Shown: positions 1 through 11,426, numbered from the stretch's first letter. The stretch: DNA of 64,000 nucleotides from Cylindrotheca closterium (GCA_933822405.4 CAKOGP040001881.1:248001-312000), one strand, 5' to 3'. The notes: generated by a model from the letters alone, not told the origin. Translations and numbers: made by a program.

Positions 1-702
1 GACAACTAGCAATGTGATTCATGGCAATCTTCACAGTCTCGGTCTTTCCAGCACCAGATTCACCAGAGACAAGGATAGACTGATCCTTACCCCCAAAGGC
101 AAGTCCAGTGTAACACAGAGAGGAAGTCTCGTAGACGTGAGGATCCACGTCATCACGAGGATCACCACCACCAGCATCAGGATCGTATTCCCAAACCAAG
201 ATACGAGAATAACGATTTCGGACCTTTTCGGTGTAGATATCAGTGAACCATTGGAAAGGGTTGACGGCAATAATAATATCTCCAGTACGAGTGTAAGGCA
301 ATCCCTTTCCGTGACGGTATTTCAAGTTGTACAAGATACCAGCCTGAAAAGATGAAGAATCATCTGTTAGAAAAGAAGCTCTCTCAAACAAAAAATCAGA
401 AAGATCTGGGTGCATACCTCGTGCAAAAATGTGAGCTGACACATATCAGGGAAAGGCTTCAAGTGACCCGCTCCGTCAACGTTTTGCAAAGGAAGAACGC
501 CCTTGTTGTAGTCCTTCAAGGGAACGCTATCTTCTTCCCATTCCTTGGCACCTGATCCACCGTCACAAAGAATCGATTGTTCATCACGATATTTTGGAAC
601 CTTCACGAAAGCCTTTTTGTCGTCATTGCCAGTCTTGATGGCTGGGATCCATGCGTACTCCGGATCCCGGATGAAGACATATGATTCTTGATCACCACCC
701 AT
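1..702 (-). CDS. Myosin heavy chain, N-terminal part (runs off window)
   Basis: Actin-based motor ATPase, N-terminal part of the motor domain only. Exon 1 is 418-702, beginning at the ATG that opens MGGDQESYVFIRDPEYAWIP. A 74-bp GT-AG intron (344-417) follows the residues FLHE, and exon 2 (343 down to the window edge) continues in phase 0. Exon 2 carries the family sequence YTRTGDIIIAVNPFQWF and the P-loop GESGAGKTET, followed by VKIAMNHIAS. The switch regions, neck and tail lie outside the window. It is clearly paralogous to the myosin starting at 3665: the same intron sits at the same codon in the same phase, and most residues match across the visible part. The two genes point away from each other, with two plastid-protein genes between them. 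Calling it a myosin is secure; its class cannot be decided from this fragment. Confidence 0.93.
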
Positions 703-1516
703 TGTTGCTTTGGTTTGGATGTTGTATCCAGGTGAAAAGATTGCAACTATCTCCAAGAAGATACAGTATGACCGGTCTTTTGCATAGAAGTAGAAGTAGT
801 ACTGTGTGTACGTATGGTAGAGAATTCATCGTACGATCAACTCATGTCTGTGACCTTGTTCAATGACCGTTAGTCGAACTAATCATTTCAATTTCGAAGA
901 AGCGCCTGTACCGTACCGGTGGTACGTGTACGTTCAATGTGTAGAAACAAAGCGGTACTGTACCTGTCCAGTACCATGAACCTGTGCAGTATTTCGCCTT
1001 CCTCATCTGCATGTGCAGAATCAGTGGCGACTTCTTTGCTTCGAAGAAGACAGTTCTATTCGAAGAAGACAGTAGAACTAAATTGCCTTTGCCATGATGA
1101 GGTTTCAAATTGAAACTGGCTGCAGAACAGAGAAGTTGGAAAATCAACAAACTTCAATACTGTGTGCAGTTCTCAAGTTATTATGATGTGTACTGATTTG
1201 TAACAGGCACGGGTGCAAAATCCATCAACTATGCCGTCGTATCCATTTTTGTGGAGAGAGGTACATTGCTTTTTTCCCCAGCGAATTATTCTCTTCCGTG
1301 CATATGGCGTGTATTAACTTCATGATCGAGCTGTTGGGATATTCACAAACTAGAATAGGTACCAGGTAGGGTTAGAAATATAAGCTTCCAATCCCTTTTC
1401 TAAACATGTCGATCTATTTTAGAAAGATTCTATATATTATGATCATGGACTTTTGCCTTCTACTTTGCTAGACTACTGGTACGTGCACGTGTACGAAACC
1501 GCACAATTCTGGAAGT
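703..1516. other. Intergenic, no gene seen
   Basis: About 800 bp between the 5' end of the partial myosin and the 3' end of the ClpS-like gene. It holds GTAC-rich stretches around 908-931, and a 15-bp direct repeat (ttcgaagaagacagt at 1040-1054 and 1059-1073). The reading frames here are short and have no recognisable protein features. Confidence 0.6.
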
Positions 1517-2152
1517 CTATTGCATATCTCTGGCGTTAAAATACCCAGCTTCATCGGCATCTTTTGCTTGCCAGCCGCGCTGTCCACCCTCACAGAATGG
1601 AACGACTCGGCAAACAATGTCTCTGACTTGCAGCTGCCTTCCTAAAGTAAGGCACTCTTCTCTTGGCCAGGTACCAAGACAGGACATGCCATTTTCAAAC
1701 GAAAATTGACTCAATTCAGTGGCTTCGTCCTCTGGCATCTCCAAGACATATTGTAGAGTATTGGAAACGTATGGAACAGTAATTTTAGGCTTTTCAAAAG
1801 TCTGTCCCAGCAGCAAAATGTGGTAGGGATCGTCCATTTCTCTCGACGCTTCGGCATCTTCCAACCACTCCAAGGGTCCCTTTGTACGTAATTCATCTTC
1901 AAAATTCTCTTCTTTGTCGCCAATTGAATCATCATCACCACCCTGTCGTCTTCTCGTCTCGCGTTCGATGTCTTCTTTGGTTGGCGCTTCTATCGTCACC
2001 ATATCGAATGGGCTCCTGCCACGTTGCCTGTTGACATTATTCTGTCGAATTGTTCTTCCTGCCTCTAAAGGTGGTGCAGAAAATGCTCGTGCATAGTCCA
2101 CAACACTGAGCAGAAGCAACATGCAGCACACCAACTTCATCGATTTCGTCAT
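1517..2152 (-). CDS. Plastid-targeted ClpS-like protein (putative Clp adaptor)
   Basis: 211 residues from the ATG at 2152; the open frame continues upstream, but this methionine gives a clean signal peptide (VCCMLLLLSVV) followed by ARAF-SAPP, an ASAFAP-type plastid junction. After an acidic linker, roughly residues 115-195 run from PYHILLLGQTFEKPKITVPY to LQVRDIVCRVVPF. This follows the order of a ClpS fold: first strand, helix with an EDEAT motif, an ENGMS turn, CLGTW strand, then a helix and a final strand. ClpS delivers N-degron substrates to the ClpC/ClpP protease. The residues that bind the substrate N-terminus in bacterial ClpS (the NDD triplet and the His of VHxxG) read GQT and Phe here, so it may bind something else. 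Moderate confidence in the fold, low in a classical N-recognin role. It is divergent from the hydrolase at 2424. Confidence 0.55.
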   Translation of the reverse strand: MTKSMKLVCCMLLLLSVVDYARAFSAPPLEAGRTIRQNNVNRQRGRSPFDMVTIEAPTKEDIERETRRRQGGDDDSIGDKEENFEDELRTKGPLEWLEDAEASREMDDPYHILLLGQTFEKPKITVPYVSNTLQYVLEMPEDEATELSQFSFENGMSCLGTWPREECLTLGRQLQVRDIVCRVVPFCEGGQRGWQAKDADEAGYFNARDMQ

Positions 2153-2423
2153 CTTGACAATCGGGTTGCCAGTGAACTGATACTTACACCAAGCCTTTAT
2201 GGAAGGAAATGAAACGTTGCACTTCACTTTTTCGAATCATCCGCCAACGCAGCAGGATGGGAATGATGAGAAGAATTTCGAATTCGGCCAATCAGAGTCT
2301 CAGAAGCAATCTGCTGTCCGTTCTCGTACGTGCGATAAGCTGAGAAAATTCGATTTCTCCGACCGCCAAAACAAGTTGAACAACCATGACAAAATAAAGC
2401 CAAGAGCAAATCAGAACCCACAT

Positions 2424-3315
2424 ATGATCCGAAAAATCTGCTTAATCTTCTCTCTGTTCTTGTCGGCTTCTGCCTTTCTTACTCCAAATGCCAGAAGAGG
2501 GACTGCTACGTCGATGAAGATGGCTGATTTTTCGTTGGATCCAAGTTGCACAGCATTTGTTTTCATTGAATATCAGAATGAATTCACGACCGAAGGAGGA
2601 AAGCTCCACGATGCTGTACTGGACGTCATGGAGAAAACAGGTAGTACGTGAGCGAATATCTATATCTATATATCAGGCTATGAGCTTGCTTTAGCAATTC
2701 TAGCTTACGGTTTCCCGTTGGTGACAGTGCTTGAAAACTCTTCCAGGCTGGCAGATTACGCTCGAACGACAGGATGCATAGTGGTTCACCTGCCAATCAA
2801 TTTTGAAAAAGGACATCGTGAGATTGCCGAAACTCCTTACGGTATTCTTGCTGGAGTCAAGGAAGGAGAGGCCTTTACCAATGGCGAATGGGGCAGTTGT
2901 TTTGTAGATGCAATGATGCCCCAACCTGGAGATCTTGTCGTCAAGGGAAAGTCTGGTCTCTGTGGATTTGAGACAACCAACCTTGATTTTCTCCTTCGCC
3001 AACGAGGTACAAAGAACATTGTTCTTGGAGGATTTCTAACCAACTGTTGCGTTGAGGTAAGAAGTCGAGACCACTACTATTAAGCAGAACAAGCTGCTTG
3101 ATTAATATTTTTTAAGCGAGGAAGACTAATCATTAGTTCAGTCCACAATGCGAAGCGCCTATGAAAAAGGATACAAAGTCTACACCCTCATGGACTGCAC
3201 TGCTGCAACGAGCATGGAAGCTCATGAAGCAACTATCAAACATAATTTTGGAATGTTTTCAGTTCCAGTAAACAGTGAAGATATCAAAAGTGCGATTTCC
3301 GTGCAAGTCGTTTAG
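2424..3315 (+). CDS. Isochorismatase-family cysteine hydrolase, plastid-targeted
   Basis: Three exons: 2424-2640, 2704-3056 and 3142-3315, giving 247 residues. The first donor could also be 3 bp further on (exon end 2643) without breaking the frame. The N-terminus MIRKICLIFSLFLSASAF-LTP is a signal peptide with an ASAF plastid junction. The core has FVFIEYQNEF, the Lys segment VVKGKSGLCGF and the nucleophile segment GGFLTNCCVESTMRSAYEKG, the three catalytic segments of the isochorismatase-like superfamily. The usual catalytic Asp of the first segment (DMQNDF) is Glu here. The intron between exons 2 and 3 falls directly after CCVE. The family cleaves amides, isochorismate or nicotinamide-like substrates, and the substrate of this member cannot be read from the sequence. 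The 271-bp gap to the ClpS-like gene is probably a shared promoter. Confidence 0.85.
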
Positions 3316-3664
3316 AGAGAAGGGCTAGGAGTAACATGTAGAAGATTTTAGTAAAATAGTTAGTGCATCATGCAGTAGTGCTGGATCCTTCTGGGGTATG
3401 ATTGATTCTTCCTGGAGTGATCTAAAAATTCAGAAAGTCCCTCTGTGCAGTCTAACTTGTCGAATAAATAATGTCGGTCATTTGGGTCACAGGTCACTAC
3501 GAATACTCGCTTGGACATTTGTTTGGCAAGATCTTTCATCCTCTACGTGTTTACAGTACTGAAACCAACCGTTCAAAGCTACAGGATTCTGCAAGTCATC
3601 GTCTCTGGATCTTCGAGAGAGCACAAAACACTTCATACTGGTTTGAAGTCCCTTGTCTATCAAA
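3316..3664. other. Intergenic, upstream of myosin
   Basis: About 350 bp between the stop of the hydrolase and the myosin start. It must contain the 3' UTR of one gene and the promoter and 5' UTR of the other. No repeat or small gene seen. Confidence 0.5.
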
Positions 3665-6600
3665 ATGGGGAAAGCAGCCGCCGTCTTTTTGAAGGATCCA
3701 GAAGCAGCCTGGATTCCTGCCAAGCTCAATAATAGCAACGGAAAAACTGCTGATGTTGAAATTCCAATCTATCCAGATGAACAGAGCACCGTCTGTGATG
3801 GTGGAAAATCTGCATCGAAGTGGGTTGAAGCCGAAGTAGATCTTTCTGATTACAACAAGGGAGTCCTTCCTATGCAAAATGTTGACGAAAGTGGAAATGC
3901 TTTGTGCTTCGCCGATATGGTTGAGCTTCCATTTCTTCACGAGGTATGTAGACAAGACAAAAGATATCAGGTGTGCGAAATATTTTTTGATTGTTTTGCT
4001 GATCTTCCATGCTTTGTTCGTTTGTTCGTACTATAGGCTGCCATTCTTTACAACCTCAAGCAACGTCACTTGGACGACCACCCTTACACACGAACGGGTG
4101 ATATCATTATTGCTGTCAACCCTTTCCAGTGGTTCACACACATTTACACAGAAAAGATCCGTGCCCAATATGCCAATACCCTTGTATGGGAAGATCACGA
4201 AGGTGACGCCCGTAAGCTTGTCGATCCCCACGTCTACGAGGTTTCTTCGCTATGTTACAAGGGACTTGCCTTCGGCGGAGGTGATCAATCCATTCTTGTC
4301 TCTGGTGAATCTGGTGCCGGAAAGACCGAGACTGTGAAGATTGCTATGAATCACATTGCTAGTGTCCAAAGAGGAAAGACTGAAGCGTCTGATGAAAAGT
4401 TCAGTGATCCAGTTGTGGACAGAGTTTTGGAGTCGAATCCTCTGCTTGAAGCATTCGGAAATGCCAAGACAAGACGTAACGATAACTCTTCTCGTTTCGG
4501 AAAGTACACGCAACTTCAATTCGATCAAGGTGAAAAGAGTTCATTTGTTGACAAGTCTAAGATGAAGTGCAAACTTGCTGGAAGTAAGTGCGATGTCTAC
4601 TTGTTGGAGAAGAATCGTGTCACCACCCACGACCCTATGGAGAGAACATACCACGTTTTCTACCAAGTCATCGCTGCAGATGAGGCTTCCAAGAAGGAGA
4701 TCTGGTCCGAAGGTCTTAGTGGAAAGACCAACGAGGACTTCCAATATGTTGGTACCTCTCCATGTGAGAAGATCGAAGGAATGACCGATGCCGAGCACTA
4801 CCAAAATACGGTTAAGGTGCTCAAGGGTATTGGTGTCGATGGAGACGATTTGATGACTTTGTTGCGTGCCATCTCTATCGTTCTCCAATTGGGAAACCTT
4901 TCTTTCATGAAGGATCCCGCTGATGATGACCGATCGGTCGTGAAGGACAAAACCGAATTCGGCAAACTTGCCAAGTTGATGGGTGTCACTGAGCAAGATC
5001 TTATTGACTGTCTTACTGAACGTACAATGAAGACACGTAATGAGAGCTACAAGGTGCCACTTAATGCCGATGTCGCAAGGGATACCGCTGACGCATTTGG
5101 AAAGGAAATTTACTCCAAAACCTTCTTGTGGCTTGTGCGTGCCATCAACGATGCCACTTGTGCCGAGAATAACTACGAAGGTGGTGGCAAGTCTGGTTTC
5201 GGTATCATTGGACTTCTTGATATCTTTGGTTTCGAATCTTTCGTCCGCAATCGTTTCGAACAACTCTGTATCAACTACTGTAATGAGAAGCTTCAAGCCA
5301 AGTTCACTGAGGATATTTTCCGCTCTGTGCAAGAAGAGTATGAGTTCGAAGGTATTCCACTTGATGAGATCAAGTACGATGATAACACCGATGTGTTGGA
5401 TTTGATCGAAGGAAAGGCTGGTCTCAATGCCATGCTTAATGAGGAATGTGTCCGTCCCAAGGGTACAGACCAGGCCTTCGTCCAAAAGGCCCTTGCTGCC
5501 AACAAGAAGTCCCCATGTTTGATTGTCTCGAAGATGAACAGAAAGGAGTTCGGTATTCACCACTACGCCGGAAAGGTCATGTACGATTCTGATGGCTTTG
5601 TTAGCAGTAACCAAGATTCTCTTCCCTCCGATTTGATTGATTGCGCCCTCAAGTCTACCAACGAAATTCTCAGCAAGCACTTGAACAACGAGAAGTGCTC
5701 CAATTTGGCGGAAGCTGCTGCTCCAGCTCCCTCGAAGAAAGGACCTTCGCGCGCCAAGTCCAACCTTGTTTCTGCCACTGTGTGGACCAAATACAAGTCT
5801 CAATTGTTGAAGCTCATGACGATGCTTAAGAAGACCAACTCGAGATACATTCGATGCATCAAGCCCAACACATTCAAGAAGCCCAGTATCATGCAACACG
5901 TCAGTACTATTGAACAGCTTCGATGTGCCGGAGTCGTTGCCGCAGTGACGCTCTCTCGTTCCGCTTTCCCAAATCGCCTCGAAAATAAGACTGTCCGTTT
6001 CAAGTTCTCAAGCATGTGGGACAGAGGCGCTTATCCTACAAAGGCCACCGCAGAAATGAAGGCCGAAGAAAAGCTGAAGTGCGACTGCGAAGCGTTGCTA
6101 GCTAGTGCATTGAAGCCTCGTGAAGAAATTGAGGATGGAAAGGCCGTCAAAGCCTTCGTCTGCGGAAAGACTCGTTCTTACTTCCGCATGGGTGCCCTCG
6201 AGTTCCTTGAGGCCAATCGTACCAAGGAAATGGGATCCCAATCACTTCACATCCAACGCTACATCCGTGGCTGGTTGATTCGTCGCCTGACACAAATGGC
6301 TGAGACCAAGAGGCGAAAGGGAATTGCTAAGATCCAGAAATGGTACAAGGATGTCTCCGCCAAGATCAAGCAAAACGAGGAAGACAAGAAGGCTGGTCTC
6401 GAGAAGAAGAAGAAACAAGAGATGGAACGCAAGGCTCGTGAAAAGGCTGAAGCAAAGGCCAAGGCTGCTCGTGAAGCCAGAGAAGCCAAGGAGAAGAAGG
6501 AACGTGAAGAGCGTGAACGCAGAGAAAAAGAAGAGCAAGAGGAGCTCGAAAGGAAGGAGCGCGAAGCTTTCGAAAAGCGCAAGAAGAAGGAGAAGGAAGC

Positions 6601-7285
6601 TAAGGAGAAGTTTGAGAAGGACAAGGAGAAGAAGATCAAGAAGTTCAAAAAGGGAATCAAGGAGCAAGAAAAAGAGCTCGACAAGAAGGAAAAGAAATGG
6701 GAGAGAGAGCTTGAAAGCCTCGAAGCTGAAGCCGTCAAGGCTGAAGAGGAGCGTGATGCCGTTCTTGAGGAGATCGCCAAGGAAGAAGCCAAGATCGCTA
6801 GTATCCCAACTCTTTCTGACAAAGAGAAAAAGAAGCTTACTGACAGTACTGAGATTATCGCTTATCTTCGAAAGGAGAACAAGAAGTTGCGTAACTCCAC
6901 TACTCAACTCCGCAAGGACTTCGATACGATGCAGGAGAACAATAAGCGTCTTCTAGAGGCCAACGCCTACGCTGGTGCATCTTTCGAGGCATTGAACGAG
7001 CAATCGAAGAACAACAACAGGAACAACTCGAAGCTGATGCAAAACCTTGAGAAGTACAAGAAGCAAAACTCGAAGTTGAATGAAGATCTTCGAATGCGCC
7101 AAGGTTATTACGATGCCGAAGCAGAGATCCGTGTGAACTACCAAAAGGCCATGGCCGAAATTATGGAAATGATCCAAGATCAATGCGACGACGCCCAACT
7201 GACCGAAGACATCCTTGTTTTGGCATTGGAGTGCGAGTCTGAGGCAAAGAGCGAACTTGAAGCAGCTGAAGCCCGTCAAAAGTAG
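3665..7285 (+). CDS. Myosin heavy chain with IQ neck and coiled-coil tail
   Basis: Two exons, 3665-3943 and 4037-7285, encode 1175 residues. The 93-bp intron follows FLHE, as in the paralogue at 1-702. Motor domain about residues 70-820: P-loop GESGAGKTET (about 183), switch I NDNSSRFGKY (about 241), switch II DIFGFESF (about 486), and the converter side STIEQLRCAGVVAAVTLSR. One clear IQ motif, SLHIQRYIRGWLIRRLTQ (about 828), is followed by a weaker one. Next comes a long, highly charged Lys/Glu/Arg coiled coil (about 880-1010) and a conserved C-terminal module starting at IIAYLRKENKKLR and passing through LRMRQ (about 1030-1175). The same module occurs in the coiled-coil genes at 27080, 30445 and 32021. 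No FERM, MyTH4 or lipid-binding tail is visible. It is presumably a diatom-type myosin moving along actin; the class was not assigned. Confidence 0.96.
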
Positions 7286-7433
7286 GATTTCTAGTCACTC
7301 TGTCCGTAGAACCTAATATCTTAAACATGTATAAGCAAAACGTTTCTGTTAATTTATCTTCAAAGTAAGTGACATCAGAGAATTACAATAGCTGGTGCGC
7401 ACACAGACACTGATATTTTACGTCAAGCACATA

Positions 7434-9110
7434 TCAAACTTGAACAGAAGAACCATGACGAATAGCGATGAAGTCATTCTCATCAACCTTCTCTTTTTCA
7501 AGTGCTAGTTTAAGTTGCATTGGAGGTTCATACAACTCTTCTTCGCTCAAAGGAAAGGTACCCCAGTGTATCGCAACGGATCTGTGTGATCGCAAGTCCT
7601 TGTGAATTCGAACCGCTTCGTATGGATTTGCATGAGAATCCTTGTTCATGACGGCGGGTTCATAGGCTCCGATTGGAATCGTTGAGAGATCGAAAGGACC
7701 AAGAGTATCTGCAATTTGTCGGAAGAGGGGGAAGGTTGGATATCCGGAGTCTCCACTCAAGAATACGCGTTGATCATTCGACTCGAAGGCAAAAGAGCAC
7801 CACAATCTTGTATTTCTGTCTGACATGTTTCGGCTCCCCCAATGAGATGCAGGGCAACACGTAATTGTCATCGGCTTGCCATTGCTATCATCGACCTCCT
7901 TTGGGCCATCGAGAACGCGCACTGGACTGTCGCGAAAATCGAGATGGATCTGGTCCCACCATTCCATTTCAACGATTGAGTCCGGTGAAATGTCACCATT
8001 TACAATCAACCATTCCTTGATTCCAAGTGGAACGATCCATGTTTCGACGTTACCCTTCAATTTTTGAATGGAGTCGTAGTCCAGATGGTCATAATGATCA
8101 TGCGTAATGCAACAGATATCGATCCCTCTCGCACCAGTGTGGGTCATCAGCTCGTCGTAAGAGTGGGACGCGGCAACTTCTCGGCAAGGGCCGAAAGGTG
8201 CCCATTGTGCTGGTCCAGCACGGTGACTGAAAATGGGGTCGGTCAGAATGGTGACCCCATGCAATTGCACATAGCACGTTGCATGACCAATCCAAGTAAG
8301 CTGCACTTTTGAGGTGTCGTTCCTATCCAATGGTGGAAGTGGTGGCATTGGTTGTTGTGGTCGTAGTTGTGGCATTGCATTTACTGTATTTCCCATTCCA
8401 TTTTCATATTGCCAAACATACTGTTTGAAGAGTCGCCTTAGTCTTATATATCGCCAAGTGAGCAGTGTTCCAAGTGAGTGTACCCCGTTCGTAGTTTGAG
8501 ATTGCCAAGGATTTACGAAACGTCCAGTTGAGTCCCGAGATGTCAATGGACGGCCTAGATCATCGAACCAATCTGGTTGACAGTACTCTTTCACGACAAT
8601 CTCTTTCGTCTTCAACAATCGGCGGGATTTCCAATTTTCAAAGCGTTCTTTCCTGTTTGTTTTCCAGCCTTCGTAATCCTGTCTTCGTCGAGCTTTCCAT
8701 CCAGCGTAATCATCTTTCCGCCTTGATTTCCATCCTTGGTATCGTTCTGCTAGCCTCTCCATTCGGGTTCCCTTTGGGTTCGGAAGTGGAAGCGCTGGCG
8801 TGTAATAACCCATTTTCTTGTTTCGGTTCTTGAACCAGTTGCCCCATTTTCCCTTATCTCTAAGAATCGGTGTCTTTGATATCCTCTCGTACTTTTGGTT
8901 TTCTTGTTGCAGAATTTTCCGTGAGAAGACTTGGACACTAACAACGCGAGGGTCAGTCGGCTTGATCCATCTTTCAAATCGTTCACGAAATTCCACCCAA
9001 GTCAGAGGTACGAAAAAGTATGATCGATTTTGCTGAGCGATTGACCGACTCAAGCTCCTTTTTGCATCTATTCGGCCTGTTGCTACAAGTGACATCGTGG
9101 TGGCCCACAC
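7434..9110 (-). CDS. NAPE-PLD-like metallo-beta-lactamase-fold phospholipase
   Basis: 558 residues, intronless. The C-terminal half is a metallo-beta-lactamase fold of the N-acyl-phosphatidylethanolamine phospholipase D type: LTWIGHATCYVQLHG, TDPIFSHRAGPAQWAPFGP, the zinc motif THDHYDHLDY (about 336-345), PASHWGSRNMSDRN, and the family-typical IPIGAYEP and VAIHWGTFPLSEEEL. NAPE-PLD hydrolyses N-acyl-PE to N-acylethanolamine and phosphatidate. The N-terminal 270 residues are extra. They start with an Arg/Ser-rich segment that could be a mitochondrial presequence, then carry four 11-residue repeats of YxGWKxRR type (residues 124-167) and a proline-rich linker before the fold. An ATG at 9095 is an alternative start. 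The 3' end converges on the myosin. Confidence 0.9.
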   Translation of the reverse strand: MWATTMSLVATGRIDAKRSLSRSIAQQNRSYFFVPLTWVEFRERFERWIKPTDPRVVSVQVFSRKILQQENQKYERISKTPILRDKGKWGNWFKNRNKKMGYYTPALPLPNPKGTRMERLAERYQGWKSRRKDDYAGWKARRRQDYEGWKTNRKERFENWKSRRLLKTKEIVVKEYCQPDWFDDLGRPLTSRDSTGRFVNPWQSQTTNGVHSLGTLLTWRYIRLRRLFKQYVWQYENGMGNTVNAMPQLRPQQPMPPLPPLDRNDTSKVQLTWIGHATCYVQLHGVTILTDPIFSHRAGPAQWAPFGPCREVAASHSYDELMTHTGARGIDICCITHDHYDHLDYDSIQKLKGNVETWIVPLGIKEWLIVNGDISPDSIVEMEWWDQIHLDFRDSPVRVLDGPKEVDDSNGKPMTITCCPASHWGSRNMSDRNTRLWCSFAFESNDQRVFLSGDSGYPTFPLFRQIADTLGPFDLSTIPIGAYEPAVMNKDSHANPYEAVRIHKDLRSHRSVAIHWGTFPLSEEELYEPPMQLKLALEKEKVDENDFIAIRHGSSVQV

Positions 9111-9298
9111 ATGTGTTTTGAATTTTTTTTAAATTATTGGTACGACAGTGGAAAAAGCTTGTAGAATCGCACACAATGCGCACAAAAAGGGCTTCGGGTT
9201 CAACAGTTGTGTACCTGGTACCGGTATATAATATGATATGTGGTATGTACCACATACGTGTACCTGCTCTAAAGTATAGCTAAAGTCTATAGTAGGTC

Positions 9299-11301
9299 TC
9301 AAACACCGTCTTTGTCCATTTGTGGGAATATCCGCATAGGGTGCGCTTCGGTATTGAATACATGCTTGTTCAAAAGGTCGAGTTCAGTATCCGGATCGAA
9401 TAGAAGGTAGATGTACTTAAGAGTTTCTGCCAAGAAGAAAGACTCCATCTTGTCGTCAACTTGAGGTTTCGTAGATCGTACATCTCGGAGACCACCATAA
9501 CCACCGTTCACCTTGCAATATTTTTCAATTGCTTGGAAGACTTCCCATCCCCACTCTCTGTACACTGGATCACCGGTCAAGTGGTAGAGAACAAAGAACG
9601 ATTCAACAGTTTCTGGTCTCAGAAGGTAGTGATGACCGTTCCTTCCGGCCTCAAAGTCCTTTCCTTCATAAAATTGAACAAACTCAGGCGAAATTCCAGT
9701 AGCCATACGGGCATATGTTTGATAACAAGTGTACGTCAAAGCCTACCACCGGAAAAGAGCGAGGAGTCCATGAGGAACAAAACTCCAATGATTCAGAATG
9801 AGTGCATATCGCTTACCTTTGCAGTTTTTAAATCTCGTTGGGCTCTCTCAGAGTCTAGGCCTTCGGGGTCTGTGTAGGCCCCCAATGCTAGCAACCCACC
9901 CATGAAACAAACAAGGTGATCCTGTTTCGTATCCATCCTGTTGTTATCCTTGTCAGCAATGAACACCAAATCAGAAGGCGATGAAACAGACAACAGAAGA
10001 TCGAACATTCCTTGCATGGACTCATCATACATGTCTCTGAAAAATTGTTCAGTTTTTCCTCCTTGTAGCCAGATCTTTAGCATGTACTCGTAGAATGAAT
10101 CTGCCATTGCTCCAAAGGTCAGCTTCTGGTTTGTGAATTCTGGAGCACCAACCATGTTCCCAACAAAGTAGGGATACAGTCCGTTTGGGGGATTCAAGTC
10201 ATGAAGAACATGGAATACTTCTTCTGACTTTGTTTTGTATTCTGTATTGCCCGACCATCGGGCAAGTAATCGGAATTCGACCTGCAGTGTTCCACATTCG
10301 GCAGTGATGGCATCAGCCGGTGCCCAACCCAAATTTTGTGTTTTACCAGATATCAAGTTGACTCGCCCCCATGGGATACCCGTGGGATTCTTGAAACTCT
10401 TGAACAATCGTCCGCCTAAATCCTTGGCTTGGTCCAAAAACACTTGATCTTGTGACAAATCGAAAGCTGCCAACAAGCCGCCAAGAGAACGAATAGTTGT
10501 TTCAAAGACACTGACATCTGCAGATTGGTTATGGTTCAAGTTGTTCTTGACCCAGTCACGGGCGCGATTGAATTCTTCTTTCATGCCCATCAACCACAGA
10601 GTATCCAATGAGTCGACAAGCGTAATTCCTAGGTTTCCCCATGTACTTGTGCCACGTAGAGAAATTGGCTTAATCTCATCCTGCCCAAAAGCATATCTCT
10701 CATAGTTCTCCCATGCATGCTTCATGGCGTTGCGAACATGAACTCGTCGAGAACGTGCCAGATCATCTGACTCTCCTTGTCTGTAGTCATACGGTGAATC
10801 ACCCCATTTGTATTCCTCAAAGCGGTGTCCACCTGGAGCTTCAAAGCTCGAAAAGTCGTGATCTTCCGCTACAAGAGCCCCATTATCAGGATAGTGCGGA
10901 AAGGCTCCTTTGCCTCCAACCGTTGGAGTGTAAGCCATGAACTTTTGCTTTCGTTCCTTGGCGTCCTCAGTAACTCCTGAAGCGGGTGCGCCGAGAGCAA
11001 TATTCATTGCTTTTCTCCTTTTCTGTTTTTCTTCATCAACATGAGTATCGTGTCCCGAGTGGTGAAGTTGATTATTAATCTTGTGACGAAGATGCTTCGC
11101 TTGATCCATTAAAACTTTTGGTGAAAGTGTGACTTTCCTGCCATTTTCATCAGGGGGCGAATAATAGAAAAACCCTGCCAACAATCCAGCCGCCAAGCCG
11201 ACACCGATTAGGAGCATTCCAATGAGGATTGTCTTGAGAAGTCCATGACCCCCTGATGCTTTTTTTGTCCCACGGCGTCGCCTTAAAGCTGACCCTGCCA
11301 T
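9299..11301 (-). CDS. GH47 alpha-1,2-mannosidase, type II membrane protein
   Basis: Two exons, 9817-11301 and 9299-9742, with a 74-bp GT-AG intron in phase 0 encode 642 residues. A short basic cytosolic end (LRRRRGTKK) precedes one membrane segment (about residues 24-46, ILIGMLLIGVGLAAGLLAGF), as expected for an ER or Golgi type II enzyme. The catalytic domain shows the GH47 series AMKHAWENYERYAFG, GNLGITLVDSLDTLWLMGM, SFYEYMLKIWLQGGK, CFMGGLLALG, LLRPETVESFFVLYHLTG, MESFFLAETLKYIYLLF and the closing FNTEAHP. The enzyme trims alpha-1,2-linked mannose from Man9/Man8 N-glycans during glycoprotein maturation or ER quality control. Whether it is the ERManI, Golgi or EDEM type cannot be settled by eye; the intact catalytic series favours an active hydrolase. 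Confidence 0.93.
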
Positions 11302-11426
11302 GGTTTACAACAAGGAGGCGAAAAATGCTGTGCTTTCTAATCGAGTCGTCCACCACATGATCGCCAAAGATTCTCAATACATTCTTCAAAACATATTTAT
11401 GTAAACAACAATCTAGATGTGTCGAC

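Noticed and set aside
4541..5899. 452-codon open frame antisense to the myosin motor
   Set aside because: It mirrors the codons of a clearly conserved motor domain, has no recognisable protein features, and is explained by biased codon use on the coding strand.
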